Positions 12,113-24,490 are shown, numbered from the stretch's first letter. The stretch is DNA of 64,000 bases from Brachypodium distachyon (GCF_000005505.3 NC_016134.3:13994624-14058623); one strand, 5' to 3'. Notes: generated from the letters alone by a model not told the origin. Program-made: numbers and translations.

Positions 12113-13291
12113 CCTGCCAGTGTTAGTTAACTGTGTTCAGTTCACAGCAAATATCTTATCTAATATTTGGCAGTAAACATAGTATTCATGAACTTAGAGA
12201 TTATCATTGTACATTATTAGGGTATATTGGTTTCTCATCGAGCAATTAAACGTATATAACTCTGAGTCTTAACACACTGTTTCCATTAACTCCTCATATA
12301 ACTATTGGGACTTGTCGAATCGCTCATCTATGACATTTAAAATTCTGACACCTCCTACTATGTCTAAGTAGTCAAATACTTCATACCTATTAGGGCATCT
12401 AGTTCAAACTTATCGGTATTAAAAAAAATACTTATGTCATGTAAAATCATTGGAATTTATCGGTCTTAAGAAATCGTTTGCCATAAACTTTCTTATTTCA
12501 ACACAATTGCCTTTATTCATGAGAAGACTGATGTGCTCGTATTGAAAATGCATCGACATTTAAGCTATTCTACCTGAGGAAAAAACAGCAGGCCACTAAA
12601 TCATGCCCCCAAATTGGGGCACAAAATCTGCCCCTATGTCAACAGAATGCCGGACATTAATGAATTAATCTGTTGCCTGGACAACCTGGCAAACTAACAA
12701 AATCAGTGCAGGTAGCCTGAGTGGAGCAGCAATGACGTTCTGTAGGGGAGGCATGGAAGAGAACAAGCTCAGCGACAATCCAAGCACATGCCGCTCCGCC
12801 GAGCAAATCAGACAAGGAAAGGGGAAAAAAACTTGTAGAGCGAAACAAAGCCAAGAGAAACCCACCAACTCAAGCAAAAATTGGGGGAATTTCCAAAGCT
12901 GCAACCTACAGAAGTTTTACTCGAACAGCAGCAAAAACGAATTAAAAACAGAGCCGGGTCAACACATCAAATGTCCATCTAACCAGCGCGATGGAGAAAA
13001 AACGCAAACGGCGGTCGTGACGTGGCTAGCTCACGCAACGCAAAACTATTCGGCTTTAGTATTGAGAATTATTAAGGCCAAACACCCCATTGAGAAGATG
13101 ATCAAAAGCAAGGTGATATTTGTGCAAAAGCATATCCACTATTGTCAAAATTTATTCAACGAAGTCCAAAAGCAGATGATCCCCTCCCTCCTCCCTCTTC
13201 TCTACTTCTTTCTTCTCTTTTCTCTGTTTCCTCATCCCTCTTCTCTATCTCCTCTATCCTCTCATTCTCTGAATCTCTCCTCTATATACTA
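12113..13291. other. Intergenic sequence; long frame judged noncoding
   Basis: AT-rich sequence. A 189-codon open frame at 12732-13301 (+) lacks any recognisable domain, is low-complexity at its C-terminus (a TCTTCTCT-rich tract) and runs into a MITE, so it is not called as a gene. Confidence 0.4.
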
Positions 13292-13404
13292 CTCCCTCTG
13301 ATCCTAAATTCTTGACTCAAATTTGCCCAAATATGGATGTATCTATTCTTAAAAAGCGTCTAGATACATGTAATATTTCGACAACAATTTAGGATCGGAG
13401 GGAG
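13292..13404. mobile_element. Stowaway-type MITE, complete
   Basis: 113 bp, with inverted ends CTCCCTCTGATCC and GGATCGGAGGGAG, flanked by TA on both sides (13290-13291 and 13405-13406). The interior carries the shared family motif around GTCTAGATACATGTAATATTT. Confidence 0.85.
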
Positions 13405-15177
13405 TAAATTGTTTGCACTTGGTTCGAGAAGAGACTGCTGTCAAAATTTTCTACCAATAACCATGTCACGGTACTGCTATACTCCTAGTCCTATAGCGTA
13501 GTTCTCAACTTCTCATCCTCGTATAAAAATCAGTAATGTTTATATAATATTATTAATATTTACAATATATACACAAACGCATCCCCGTGTCACGGTATTG
13601 GGAAAGTTGCCGTATCGTGGTATCATGGCCGTATCCGTATCGCCATATCTGTGCAACGTAGCTATAGCAAACCATGACACTGATTCAGAACAATCTTGTT
13701 CTCCTCTATTCCCCCCCTCCCCCCTCCTCTGAACCCCTGCCTCGAAGCAAGTGTGTTCTGTGTTTGGTGTGACTTAAGTCTTATATGTATTCCGCTCCAC
13801 CCTACTTTGACAAGAATAAATTGTTGTGGCTGTTCAGTAATAAAGGACAGCTATGTATCATGACAAGGTTACCATATAACATCATATTTGAACAGAAAAA
13901 AGTGTGAGCGTACATGAAATTTTTGGCTCACAACTAGATTATTTAACCTAGTGCGTGGATCCACTGATTCCAGATAGCTGGTCATCAGTAAAAAGCCCAA
14001 GGGCTAATTTAGAAGACATGATCAAGGGATTTTAACTTCAAAGTATAGCGAACCAAAGAAATGCACAAGTATCACTGATTTTAAGCATAAGGCATAAGAT
14101 AGATTGTAAGATATTGGATACCTTCCGATCATTATCCTTATCCTTTCACAAACCATAATACCGTGTGCAGCTTTACTTAAACAATGAAACATCATGGCTT
14201 TCACTTCATGTAAAAGCACCTTTGATTTTTCACAAAGATATCCAGCTCAGGTCTCCCAAGCTAGCCCTGTGATATCGGCACACCACTAAGCCTCCCACCA
14301 CTGAAAAGCCAAGAAGCAAAGCTAGTTATGAAAATTGCACAAATCTATCTCATTCCTCAGTATCACTTATACTTATATTTACCCAAACTTTAAAAACAAA
14401 ACAGAACTTGGTACCACCCAAAGAAGTTAGTACTCTGTATACTATTTTCAAGGATGGCACACCAACACCTGTATACCAACAATATCTTAGCATTTCAAAT
14501 TTCCAGGTAGATAGCTCTTTCCAAGATATTGACTTTTTGCACATATATCATCAATGACTGCCTCAAATCTACAATCATTTGAAATTTTATTATTGCCAGT
14601 ATTATTTCAGCTGCTGCCTTAGATTTAGGCGTGAGCAGACGAAACAAACACAAGTTTACATAAAAAAAAAGGGTCCAAGTACTGATTTTGTAAGGTTTCA
14701 TAACAGGTTTTAGAAAAGACACCCAGGGAGTTTCGGCTGCTGCCCTAGGATTAGGCGTGAGCAGACGAAACAAACAAAAGTTTACATAAAGAAGGGGTCC
14801 AAGTACTGATTTTGGAAGGTTCCATAACATGTTTAAAAAAGACAACCAGAGATTACCACCAGGTATATACAATACTAAATGCAAGCCACTGAGGTCAACC
14901 AATGAGTCACAACACAATCAGAATTTACTACAAGGTTTGAGTGCAAACACAAATCTTCCTGGAAAATGGAATTGTAATAATCAGGGTACAGATCCTGGCA
15001 ATACACCGGACTCTCCAATGCATCAGCATTTTGTTTTAACCACTAAAAGGTGCCATGATCCACTTTCTAAAGGGAGGATCACAAGTATCAGAATATTCAG
15101 AACACATAGCAACGGTACAAGCATCATTTGAAGGGGAAAACAAGTGAATATACAGTTACTACCGAATTATGGAGTTC
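13405..15177. other. Intergenic sequence, no gene recognised
   Basis: AT-rich sequence with poly-C tracts near 13710. Short frames on both strands show no family resemblance. A 125-bp tandem duplication inside it is listed separately. Confidence 0.35.
14606..14850. repeat. 125-bp tandem duplication
   Basis: The block starting TTTCAGCTGCTGCC at 14606 recurs at 14731 as TTTCGGCTGCTGCC. Both include TTAGGCGTGAGCAGACGAAA and GGGTCCAAGTACTGATTTT. The copies differ at several positions, so it is not recent. Confidence 0.8.
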
Positions 15178-15273
15178 AGGAACTACTGCCAACTACACAG
15201 AGGATGATCATGGTGATGTTCTGAATGATTTGCATAAACAATCATAGAGATACAGTGCATCACATTTTCTCAT

Positions 15274-16973
15274 TTAGGACTGGAAGTGAATCACATCTTG
15301 CCATGACATTCCCAATTCCTTCATAACATGCTTTCTCTCCTCATCGCTCTGTGGATATCTTGCTGAACAAACGTTGATCTTGGGATCCAAGCCACTACAG
15401 TCTTCGCACACCTTCTTGTTGTGCAGAGATATCTCCTTTATGTTCACTGCAGCTTCTAGGACACGCCTGATGTATCGCATGAAGTTATCGTCGGGCAGGA
15501 AGCCATAAATAGTGAGCTTAGCAAGATTCTTATGCTTGAAATCAGAAGCAGACGGTTTCCACTCCACATTTGCTTTGTCACAGAGGCCACGAGCCTTCCG
15601 ACGCTCCTTATCTATCTCCATGCAGTGATCCCATACCGTGATGCATAGCTCCTTTAGGGAGGGTGCAGCTTCAAGAATGAACATTGTCCAAGCTATATCA
15701 CATCCTTCAGGAAGATTGTCCAGATTCACAAGCCGTAGTTTACCGAGCAAGGGCACGAGCAGTTTTGGGCATTCTGGTAGAACCCAAATCTGGGAGACAG
15801 AGGAAGCAAGTTAGTTAGAGTGCAATCCAGAAACAAATTAAATTCAAGGGTGGCAGAGAAGACACACTACTGTACATATAACCAGCATAGAGTGGGCAAT
15901 CAGACAGATGATTGAAGTGAAGTGAGTACCTTTTCGCTTCGGAAATCCAGATGCAATTCGCTTAGGGAGAGGAAAGTAGCAAGGAGCCGACTCAACACAA
16001 GAGCCCTGTCTGAACAGACACCTGTTTTATAAAGGCTTATCTTTGAAAGCCGCGGAACAAAACCAAAAGAGAGAGGATGATCTTCGTATGGAAACCAGTT
16101 ATTATAGCTCACTCGTTGGAGTTTTGGTAGACAGCTGAGATCAATGATCTCAAAGTGCCCATAGTCGATCTCGAGCTCAACAAGTTGATCGTGTTGCAAT
16201 TTCAGCCTGGAACAGATTCCTGTGTCGCAGAAGGAGAAACGCAAAGACTCCAACCGCTTGCATGTGCTGAGCATGTTGGGGATGTCCTCTTCACCAAACC
16301 TCATATTTTGCAGCCATAGGCGCGTGAGGCCAGCAAATGCATCCGGACAAGCACCAAGAAATGTATTGAACAGCTTGGCAAAGCGGATGAGATCAGCAGA
16401 AGCACAGTCCTTGTTACTCTTCTCTGCCATGATCTCGATCTCAGCTTTCTCGACCTTCTGGGTTGCCATGGCGCGGGCAAAAGATTTGCCAATCGAGAGA
16501 CAGTCGTAATGCCTCAAGACGAATCTGGCATGGAGTTTGCGGATGGTGATCTCTGGTCTCCTCGTGCTCAAGATGTTCTCCAGTACATCAACCACAGCTC
16601 CGTTGATTCGGACTACCTCGCGGATGCCGAAAGCACAGGTATCAACGCGAGCAGCCAGGTTACCAATGTTTACGGCAATCTGTGAGAGCATGGTGGGGAG
16701 CTTGAGCATTCGCTTGGAGAGAATGCAGATTCTGAGGGCATCGAGTGTGTCCATCCTCTCCAGGATGTTGAGCAGAATGTCATCGGGCAGCTTGCTAATC
16801 CTGTCTCCATTGCCAGCAGCTGCTTCGTTGCGAGTTTCTTTCTGCGTTGCATTTAGCAGGAAAAATCAGCAAACTAGCCTTTGATGATGAACCGCTTGAC
16901 GCTAAGGAAGAACGGCTGGAACTAAATTAGTAACACTTACATTGCGGCTGCGGCGACCTTTCCTGTTCTTCAT
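15274..16973 (-). CDS. F-box/LRR protein, three exons, intact
   Basis: A probable substrate adaptor of an SCF ubiquitin ligase. Exons are 16941-16973 (11 codons, basic, MKNRKGRRSRN), 16841-15930 and 15789-15274; every junction has GT..AG and joins in phase, giving 1461 nt or 486 residues. The F-box lies near residues 25-65 (RISKLPDDILLNILERM, then DALRICILSKRM). The rest is leucine-rich: LTRLWLQNM, LESLRFSFCD, LVELEIDYG, LSELHLDF and a C-terminal FBD-like part with LAKLTIYGFLPDD. This layout is that of plant F-box/FBD/LRR proteins. The targets are unknown. The start is chosen because it gives the basic first exon with a good donor and lies about 100 bp from a TATA box. A decayed paralogue lies at 33062-35474. 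The alternative that it is a young pseudogene is not supported by any visible break. Confidence 0.85.
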
Positions 16974-17071
16974 GGCTGATCGGATGAACAACCAGCCTTA
17001 TTGATGTCCCTTCCCTGTGACAACCGGAGGCGCCAGCTTATTTGATCGACGAGCGCCTATTCTCCTCCTCC

Positions 17072-17077
17072 TATATA
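17072..17077 (-). promoter_or_regulatory. TATA box of the F-box/LRR gene
   Basis: CTATATAGG lies on the minus strand about 100 bp before the ATG at 16973, leaving room for a short 5' leader. Confidence 0.45.
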
Positions 17078-17430
17078 GGGCCGACGTAACAAAGCAAACC
17101 AATCGTCGGCTCTCCTCCAAAAAGGGAGGATACTGGAGGACGGATTCCGATTCCGATTACAACTTCTCGAGCCAAAAACTAATAAAAATCGCTCCTTTTC
17201 GACTCCGCTTGCAATTCAAACGAAAATCGATCGCCTTTCGGTCCGGATTGCGCAAGGAAATCGAGTCCTCCGGCTCAGGCTCCCTCGGAATTATTTCGCG
17301 AAAAATGCAACAAGACATACCGGGGATCTTAGAATCCAGGCTCGCCGGCGGCGGAGCGCGCGCGCGGTGGGAGAGGGGGGGGGGGGGGGGGCGCTCAGAG
17401 ATAGCGGCGGCAGGATCGGCAGGATAGACT

Positions 17431-18330
17431 AGGGTTCCTCTCCCTGTGACCAGGCCACTGACTGGGTGACTGGGGTTCCTCTTGTGCTACGGACCAAGCA
17501 TTTTGGGCCAAAGTCGGCCCAGCTGAATTACAAGAGCATGAGGAAACTCTACACTTTCTCAAAAAAGAAGAGGAAACTCTGCACACCGCTATCTGTACAA
17601 AGAAAAACGCTATCTGTACAAAAATTGCCATGCGCTGCTCTCGACTCTTTGAGGTCTCATTCCTCTTTAAAAAAGAAGACTCTCGTGGTCTCAACTGCAT
17701 AATTAGTCTAAACCACCAATTTCAGAGAGACTTCCTATTAAAAAAATCAGAAAGACTAGAGTACTACAGTTTGCCATAATTTTTTGGTTATTTTTCTTGG
17801 AATCTCATGTTTGGAGCTAGTTACTTGCAGCGAGCAACAAATTAGGGCTTATGTCTGCTTGACGTCATTTCCAAGTTCCGACGAACCTAAACCGCTTCTG
17901 TAGCATGAGTCCGTCTGAGGAGGAGTCGGTGATCAAAAGATGGACTTGTCGTTTTGGTGGCCAAATGATAAGATGTACTCGACGTCGGGAGGGAGGCGAC
18001 TATGCTATGCCCTTGACGAGGCCATTGTCGTAACGGAACGAACTCGCGTCAGTTGCGCCACACACGTACATTCTTGGAGTGCATGCGTGTGTAGAGTAGG
18101 CAGTCCAATGTGACAAGTGAGTACACGTGGCCGTTCGGCTTGACCAGGGACCCAACAGCTCCGTCTTCAATCCCTACATCATGTCGATGGCGCCAGCTCA
18201 GAGGCTAGAGAGGTTTATCCACACTTAACGCCACGAACAACGTCTGCGTGCTAATTGTCGTAATCAACGACCACATCATCGTCGTGGTAGGAGGAGAATG
18301 GCGTTTACTTGACCGCCGCCACTCGTAGTA
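17431..18330. other. Intergenic sequence
   Basis: No gene recognised. A poly-G run lies at 17374-17391 just before this stretch. The ACTCGTAGTA at 18321-18330 is the left target duplication of the LINE that follows. Confidence 0.4.
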
Positions 18331-19295
18331 TACGTTTTTTTTAGAAGAAGGAGCTATGCCCCCAATTTCATTGAGGAAATCGAACTGCAGAGGTTTCAGT
18401 TATGAAGTTCACGGTCTATCTCAACAGCAACAAAAACAGGAAATGAAAATGTAGTCACGCCTCCAACCTGACTACCAAACAGAAACTAAACATCTGTTAC
18501 ATGGCATCACAAAACCACCTGAAGTCTGCATCTCGAAACGGAAACAGAAATAGTCAATCATGTCCCAGCCTTCTTTGGTAGAGGCTCCAACCATGCCGCG
18601 AACTGAGAACTTCCAGCACCACCACCTGGATCAGATATACCCCTGAAAGCAACTTCTCCTTTTCGCTAGATTTCTGCAGACCCGCCCAATACTTCAGCCA
18701 GTGACATAAAAGAAACACAATATAAGCAGGGTCTTTAGGATAATTTCCTTGAAAACAAGTTTCATTTCTTGTTTTCCGAATTGTCCAACACAAAATAACA
18801 ATACCAACAGCAATTAGTCTCCTATATCTATATGGAAAACCATAAACCCAATCACACATTTGCTTCATGGAGGAGGGTATTTTGCTGAACCCAAACGAAC
18901 AGCTCAACACCACCCAAAGAAACTTAGCCATAGAGCAATGTAAGAATAGATGATCTACAGTTTCATCTAAGTTGCAAAAATTACAATTACTTGGCCCTCG
19001 CAAGCCTCTATACAGCAGGTTATCTCTTGTCAAATTACTATTTCTTACTACTAGCCACATAAACACTTTAATCTTAAGTGGTAATTTAATTTTCCAATAG
19101 TTTTTAAAGGGGAAAACTACTTGCTTAGTAATTAAAGAAGTATACAGGGATTTAACAGTAAAAGTACCCTTTTTATCCGGAACCCATAAACATCTGTCTT
19201 CCTGTTCAGTAAACACTATTTTATCTAAGCTTAAAAAAAACACTACTGTATTTTATCTACGTCATTCATCATACTATTGAAAAGCTGTTCAGTAA
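18331..19295 (-). mobile_element. 5'-truncated LINE (zf-RVT end of the polyprotein)
   Basis: On the minus strand, 18554-19243 encodes about 229 residues with the reverse-transcriptase-associated zinc-binding (zf-RVT) signature: FTVKSLYTSL, WKIKLPLKIKVFMWLV, and a Cys/His pattern CNFCNLDETVDHLFLHC. The transcript-sense 3' end is a poly-A tract (poly-T at 18335-18342). ACTCGTAGTA flanks the insertion at 18321-18330 and 19296-19305, a 10-bp target duplication. The reverse transcriptase and endonuclease domains are missing, the usual outcome of incomplete target-primed reverse transcription. It cannot move by itself. Confidence 0.8.
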
Positions 19296-19305
19296 ACTCG
19301 TAGTA

Positions 19306-21263
19306 CTATATGATACCCCGCGTGTTGCGTCGGGACTTTTCACATTTTAATATTTTATAACATATTTGAAGAAACACGTGCATTGCATAAGAAACAAACA
19401 GATAAGACATCAATTAAGGATCCGGTATATAGAATATTATAAGCAGTTGAAATGTTGACAGGGTATGTTTGTATACCAACTTACAGCAACGTCTAGCACT
19501 AATATAGCATTCCTGGCGTCACCTCAGCTCTAAGGTTGGCTTATATTGAATTCAAAGAAGCATTCATTATCTGAATGGAAATGTTCAAAATTGTGTTATG
19601 ACCATATGATAGGAGAGGCAAAGCACACCTAAAACATGAAATATATGGTCTGGAGTCTGGACATCCAAAGAAAGACTGAATAACACTCTACTACTTTAGC
19701 TTTTAAAATTGCAAAGAAAGCAGCAATACACACAAAATCTAACAAAAAGAGATAACTTTATCATGTACTGCAAAGAAACCTGTTGTTTGTGCCAGTAAAG
19801 AAAGAAGGAATACACACAAAAAGTAATCAGTTGTACCTTGTCTAAATTCTTTTTCCAACAGATGTGTCTTCTGGAAGAAAATGATCATTAGAAATCAGAA
19901 TCAACAAACAATATAATCATGTGGCACACCTTCATACTGAAATAAGAATATTATCATGTACTGCAAAGAAACCTGTTGTTTGTGCCAGTAAAAAAAAAGC
20001 AGTAATACACACAAAATCTAACAAAAAGCTGTAAGTTGTACCTTGTCTAAATTCTTTTTCCAACAGATGTGTCTTCTGGAAGAAACCAATCATTAGAAAT
20101 CAGAATCAGCAAACAATATAATCATGTGGCACACGCCTTCATACTGAAATAAGAATAAATATAGGGCCAAAGTTTGAAACAGTAGGAGAATGGCCTCTTC
20201 ATATTATATTTTATGTAGGTAAAGGGAACTTGGGCTGTGCAACATATCTGATTTCATGGCATTGTCGGATTTCATCAGAGGAACTCTTCACAAATGAAAA
20301 GAACTAATAAAGAAAAGGCAAATCAGGTATGAAGCATAAAACTTGGGGTCAATCTTAATCTTAATAAATAAAAAATTACAAACCAAATCATGGCCGGGGA
20401 AATCAACATGCACCTCAAAAGTCTTCCGAATATTTTAGATCATAATCACTCCATCAAGATTTCACGGGCTAGGGGAGGATGCAAAATCTCCTGGTAAAGC
20501 GCAGGCTAGTGAGGCAACAATGCATCTGCTTAGCAATTGGAAGGAAAAGGGAATTAACATAACGGATAAGACGCAGGGCTCACGGCCGGAGTCCACGGCG
20601 TCGTCAAAAGAAAAATGCCCTATGCTCTTTGTGCGCATGATGCTAGACAGCTCCATCCCGGCTGATGAGCGTGGAGTCGCAATCCGCCAGGAAGCAAGGG
20701 TCCAACAGTCCAACTCCAACTACGTCGAGTGCGTCGTCGGCCGAAATGCCGTGGACTACATCGAGGCATCTAAAAGTCATGACTATGGAGAAGAGGAGTG
20801 GATAATTACCAGGATCTGATGAGATCTCACTCAATCGGATGTGTAAAGACGATTTTTGCTCCGGAATATGAAGAGCTCGCCTGGCAAATTGCATATACGA
20901 TGGACGATGGAAGGACGCGGCAGCGGAGGAGATAATGGTTGGCGCATTGTTAATGGGGAAGATGAGCCGCCAGGGAGGTGCAGGAGGGAGGGGAGGCCGT
21001 GGGCAGGGGGAGCAGTGCCGATGGATGGATCCACGCTGGCTGGGCCGCACGTCCTGGTGCGGGAGTCAGGACGACACAGGTATGCAACTGGGGATTGCTC
21101 GGGCCGACACAGGAATGCAGCGGGAACAGAACGATCGTGGCTAGTGGGAATGATGCGGGCTGCTGACATGGCACAAATTATTGACATGATTGGTTGCTGA
21201 TGTGGATAGGCTGCATGCTGAGAAAAATAGGCTAGTGGGTTACCTCTAATTAGATATAGAGGA
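19306..21263 (-). mobile_element. Candidate non-autonomous Helitron
   Basis: Read on the minus strand it starts with TCCTCTATATCTAATTAGAGG at 21263 and ends with a GC-rich hairpin region (CCCGACGCAAC/GCGGGG) and ATATAG at 19306. The flanking bases are A before the start and T after the end, the target expected for Helitrons; the usual terminal CTAG is changed to ATAG. No Rep/helicase is present. The interior holds a 194-bp tandem duplication and a GC-rich, coding-looking stretch (20520-21200) of unknown origin, possibly captured gene DNA. Confidence 0.45.
19757..20157. repeat. 194-bp tandem duplication
   Basis: The block beginning TTATCATGTACTGCAAAGAA occurs at 19757 and again at 19951, ending with TACTGAAATAAGAATA. 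The copies are about 95% alike by eye, with small insertions in the second. Confidence 0.85.
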
Positions 21264-21340
21264 TACGTACTGCGTAGTAAACACATGGCTACAATTTAAT
21301 CAACTAAATTATTGCGACTTTGGACGATCTTTCAAAATCG

Positions 21341-21511
21341 CCTGCTAAGGAGATTCTATTCGGTTTGCTAATGTGGCGCGATTTATTGTACCTAGGCAGG
21401 CCTGCTAAGGAGATTCTATTCGGTTTGCTAAGGAGATTCTATTCGGTTTGCTAAGGAGATTCTATTCGGTTTGCTAATGTGGCGCGATTTATTGTACCTA
21501 GGCAGGCCTGA
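21341..21511. repeat. 60-bp tandem repeat with an internally triplicated 23-mer
   Basis: Unit 21341-21400 runs from CCTGCTAAGGAGATTC to CCTAGGCAGG. It is repeated from 21401, but in the second copy the 23-base piece AAGGAGATTCTATTCGG... occurs three times in a row. The copies look identical, so the expansion is recent or maintained. Confidence 0.85.
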
Positions 21512-21549
21512 CATGTGGGCCCAGTGCATGAGAAATGGCATCAAGTAAC

Positions 21550-22640
21550 CTAAGCCGTAATTTGGTGTTTGCTGAAAATAATTAGCTCCAGACATAGGGT
21601 TCCAAGAAGAACAAAAATTCCACCTGGAATTCTGCCCTTTCCATTACCAGAATAACAGAAATACAAAGTCTCCGACAAACCCAGATACAGGATTAAGATA
21701 GAGAGGGGAGAATACGACAAGGTAGAAACTACGTGAGCAGGAAACCCGCTGACCAGCGCCCGCAATCGGAATGCTGACTACGGGACAAAAACCTGCTCCT
21801 AACTAGAGCCCTACCATAGTTTAGAACAACCACCAGCAGTGTAGAATTACAAGACAAAATCAATCGACTATCAGACCAGCAGAACTTCAGCACGACATCC
21901 GAAGTAAAAAACCACAGCACAGCAAAACTACAAGCTACGCATCAAGAAGCAGGCAGATGCCACCATAGAAGTAGCCGTAGATGCTCCTTCATTCAAACTC
22001 CTCATCATCAGCTGGGCGTTGGCAATCAGCTTCTTGGCTCCTTCCTTCAAAGCCTCGGCATCGCTTCCCTTGTGCAAACCTGCCCAGGACAAAAGATATG
22101 GAGACCTAGTAAACACAATCTCAAAAGGGGAGAGAAGTTTATACTTCTCAAAGGTGACACAATTTCGACAGTTCTAGGTAGCCCAAGTAACAACAGCCAA
22201 ACCAACTACAAAGAATCTATCGCCACCAGGGAGAAAAGCATGCATCCATACAAAAAACTACCATAACGAATTAGGCACCACCGAAGTTCCAAATAATGAC
22301 ACAGAGCAAGTGAAAAATAAATGTCTGGGAGTTTCAAGATGCCCACAAAAAGAGCACATGGTGGACCCCTGCCGGTTTTTCCTTTGCATACACTCTCTAG
22401 TGAGCACAGAGTCTTGAAACAATAACCATAGGAAAATTTGAATCTTTATAGGGATTTTGGCCTTCCAAATCCACTTGTTATGAGCACCATTTAGATTCCT
22501 CTGAAGTCAACAGTATAGAGATTTCACAGTGAAACGGCCAGATTTCTCAAATGGCCAGAAAACTGAATCAAGTTCAGAAGAAACAAAGCATCCAACTTAT
22601 CTCTCAACACCTGCCATTGCACAGCCAGAACAGGATTGAG
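21550..22640 (-). mobile_element. Degenerate LINE fragment (zf-RVT region)
   Basis: On the minus strand, broken frames between 22650 and 22250 read FTVKSLY, HNKWIWKAKIPIKIQIFLWLL and MCSFCGHLETPRHLFFTC, the same zf-RVT pattern as the LINE at 18.3-19.3 kb but with stops and frameshifts. The sequence towards 21550 would be its 3' untranslated part; a clear poly-A tract and target duplication were not found, so the borders are approximate. Confidence 0.55.
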
Positions 22641-22833
22641 TTGTCACCTGAATCTCATCACAGAACCAGCATCTCTAAAATCCTTAATAGTAATACCAGG
22701 GGTCAGGCAAATACTATACAACTCAGGTGAGACTTATAGAGAGCATTTCGCTCCTAAAACAGGGCATCTATCATGTTTTCATGTTAGCTTAGTCGCCTTC
22801 AAAAAGACTTCGAATTTGCTATTGATCAGGCGC

Positions 22834-22855
22834 CTGAGAAATAAGTATTTCTCAG
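22834..22855. repeat. Perfect palindrome, left border of an odd block
   Basis: CTGAGAAATA, an AG spacer and TATTTCTCAG form a 10-bp perfect stem, followed by TCGAC. The same core recurs at 25260-25289. Confidence 0.85.
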
Positions 22856-23770
22856 TCGACGCGTACGGACCGTCCATCTGTTTGCTCGCGCGGAGATTGG
22901 TGCGTTTTCTTTTTTTTGTGTGTTGTTTCTCTGTGGGCTATTGTTGGGGTGTGGGCTGTTGTTGGGGCCAAGTTTGTCCTTCACACGTGTGGGCTTTTGG
23001 GCTTTTTTCAAGGGGGGACGTCCGATAGCATGAGTAATGCGTGATCGAGAGAGAGCTGTTCGACCGATCGCTATTCTTCTGAGAGACCAGGTCGGGAGGG
23101 GAGGCGGCGGGATGGGTGTTCGGCGGCGGGAAGTTTTTTTATTTTGTGTGTGCTGTTAGATGCATCAATTTTTTATGAAATTATTGCTGGCCATGTCACT
23201 CAGTAGGGGGAAAGTGTTTTTATCAAAAAAAAATCTGGGGTGAATTCCTTGCATATTTTCTCTAGTCCACTGTCCACAAACTTTAGGAATTAATACAACA
23301 ACTTATGTTGATTTTATTTTCTATAACACTATGATAGCAGTGAGCATGCTAATTTTGTTTACATCAATGTATAGCATTTCAAGATGGTCATTTACTGTAT
23401 GACTTTTAAGCCTCACACATTTACTGTGATTACTTGCCATGAATGACATTAACATAAATCATGAACAGATGGTTAAAAGCAACAATGGTATATTTTTTTG
23501 TGGTAACATGCATGCATTAATTAGTCTCAACATAATTCACTACTTATCGGTGAGTAAATTGTTTTAATCTCCAATATGGATCGTATGGTGACAAGGAGGT
23601 GGTATAGCCCACCGGGGGCACAAAATCCGCACTCAAAAGCAACTTATTTTCCTTGTTCTCTCTTTGTTGTGTTCTTGTCGTCTGTCATGTAGATACAATT
23701 TCTATGGGTTTTGCTAAATATACGTTGTCCGAGAAATAGGTATAGGATAAGTCGATTTGAGTTTTAAGGC

Positions 23771-24490
23771 AAGTTGCACAAGACCAATACTCATGTGATT
23801 CAATTTCTTTTTGGTCAGTTGGTCATGTCTCATATTCATGTGCAACTGGGTTTTTTGGGTTAGTTGCACATCACCTCTTGTTGTGTAACTAATTAGTTTT
23901 TTAGAGTGAGTTGCACATTAAGTCACTTGATGTGCAACTGATTTTTTTTAGGGGATGAATTGCACATGAAGACTCGTGATGTGCAACTAAGTTTTTTTCA
24001 TTTAATTGGGCATGATCTCTCATGATGTACAACCTAGTTGTTTTAGGAGATGAGTTGCACATTAAGACTCATGATGTGCAATTGATTTTTTTGTTGCGCA
24101 TGATCTCTCGTGTTGTGTAATTTAGTTGTTTTAGGGTATGAGTTGCACATTAAACTCGTGATGTGCAACTGAGTTTTTTTAATTTATTTGCACATGATCT
24201 CTCATGTTGTGCAATTTAGTTTTTTTAGGGATGAGTTGCACATTAAGACTTGTGATGTGCAACTGATTTTTTTTTTAATTTAGTTGCACATGATCTCTCA
24301 TGATGTACAATTTAGTTGTTTTATGAGATGAATTGCTCATTAAGACTCGTGATGTGCAATTGATTCTTTTAGTTGCGCAGGATCTCTCGTGATGTGCACT
24401 TTTTAGTTGTTTTAGGAAATGAGATGCACACTAAGATTCATGGTGTGCAATTTGAGTTTTGTGTGTATGAGTTGCACATGACTAGGATTT
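23771..24490. repeat. Array of about 15 alternating hairpin modules
   Basis: Short inverted repeats with arms close to GTTGCACAT and ATGTGCAAC recur every 42-50 bp. Two types alternate: type A with a loop like TAAGACTCGTG (examples at 23909, 24051, 24139, 24232, 24329) and type B with GATCTCTCATG (24002, 24094, 24186, 24280, 24371). A pair makes a unit of roughly 90-95 bp, separated by T-rich spacers and TTTAGTTGTTTTAGG-like links. The modules differ by several substitutions, many of which keep the arms pairable. No coding sequence is present. Confidence 0.8.

Noticed and set aside
12732..13301. 189-codon open frame on the plus strand
   Set aside because: No domain is recognised, the C-terminus is a low-complexity pyrimidine tract, and the frame runs into a Stowaway element.
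14495..14917. 140-codon open frame on the minus strand
   Set aside because: Explained by a 125-bp tandem duplication that repeats the same residues; no domain is seen.
17017..17427. 136-codon open frame upstream of the F-box gene
   Set aside because: Antisense to the F-box promoter and leader, with a glycine tract from a poly-G run; no similarity is recognised.
23771..24490. Regularly spaced repeats resembling a CRISPR array
   Set aside because: The repeats are imperfect and of two alternating types, the spacers are T-rich and similar to each other, and the setting is a plant nuclear genome without cas genes.
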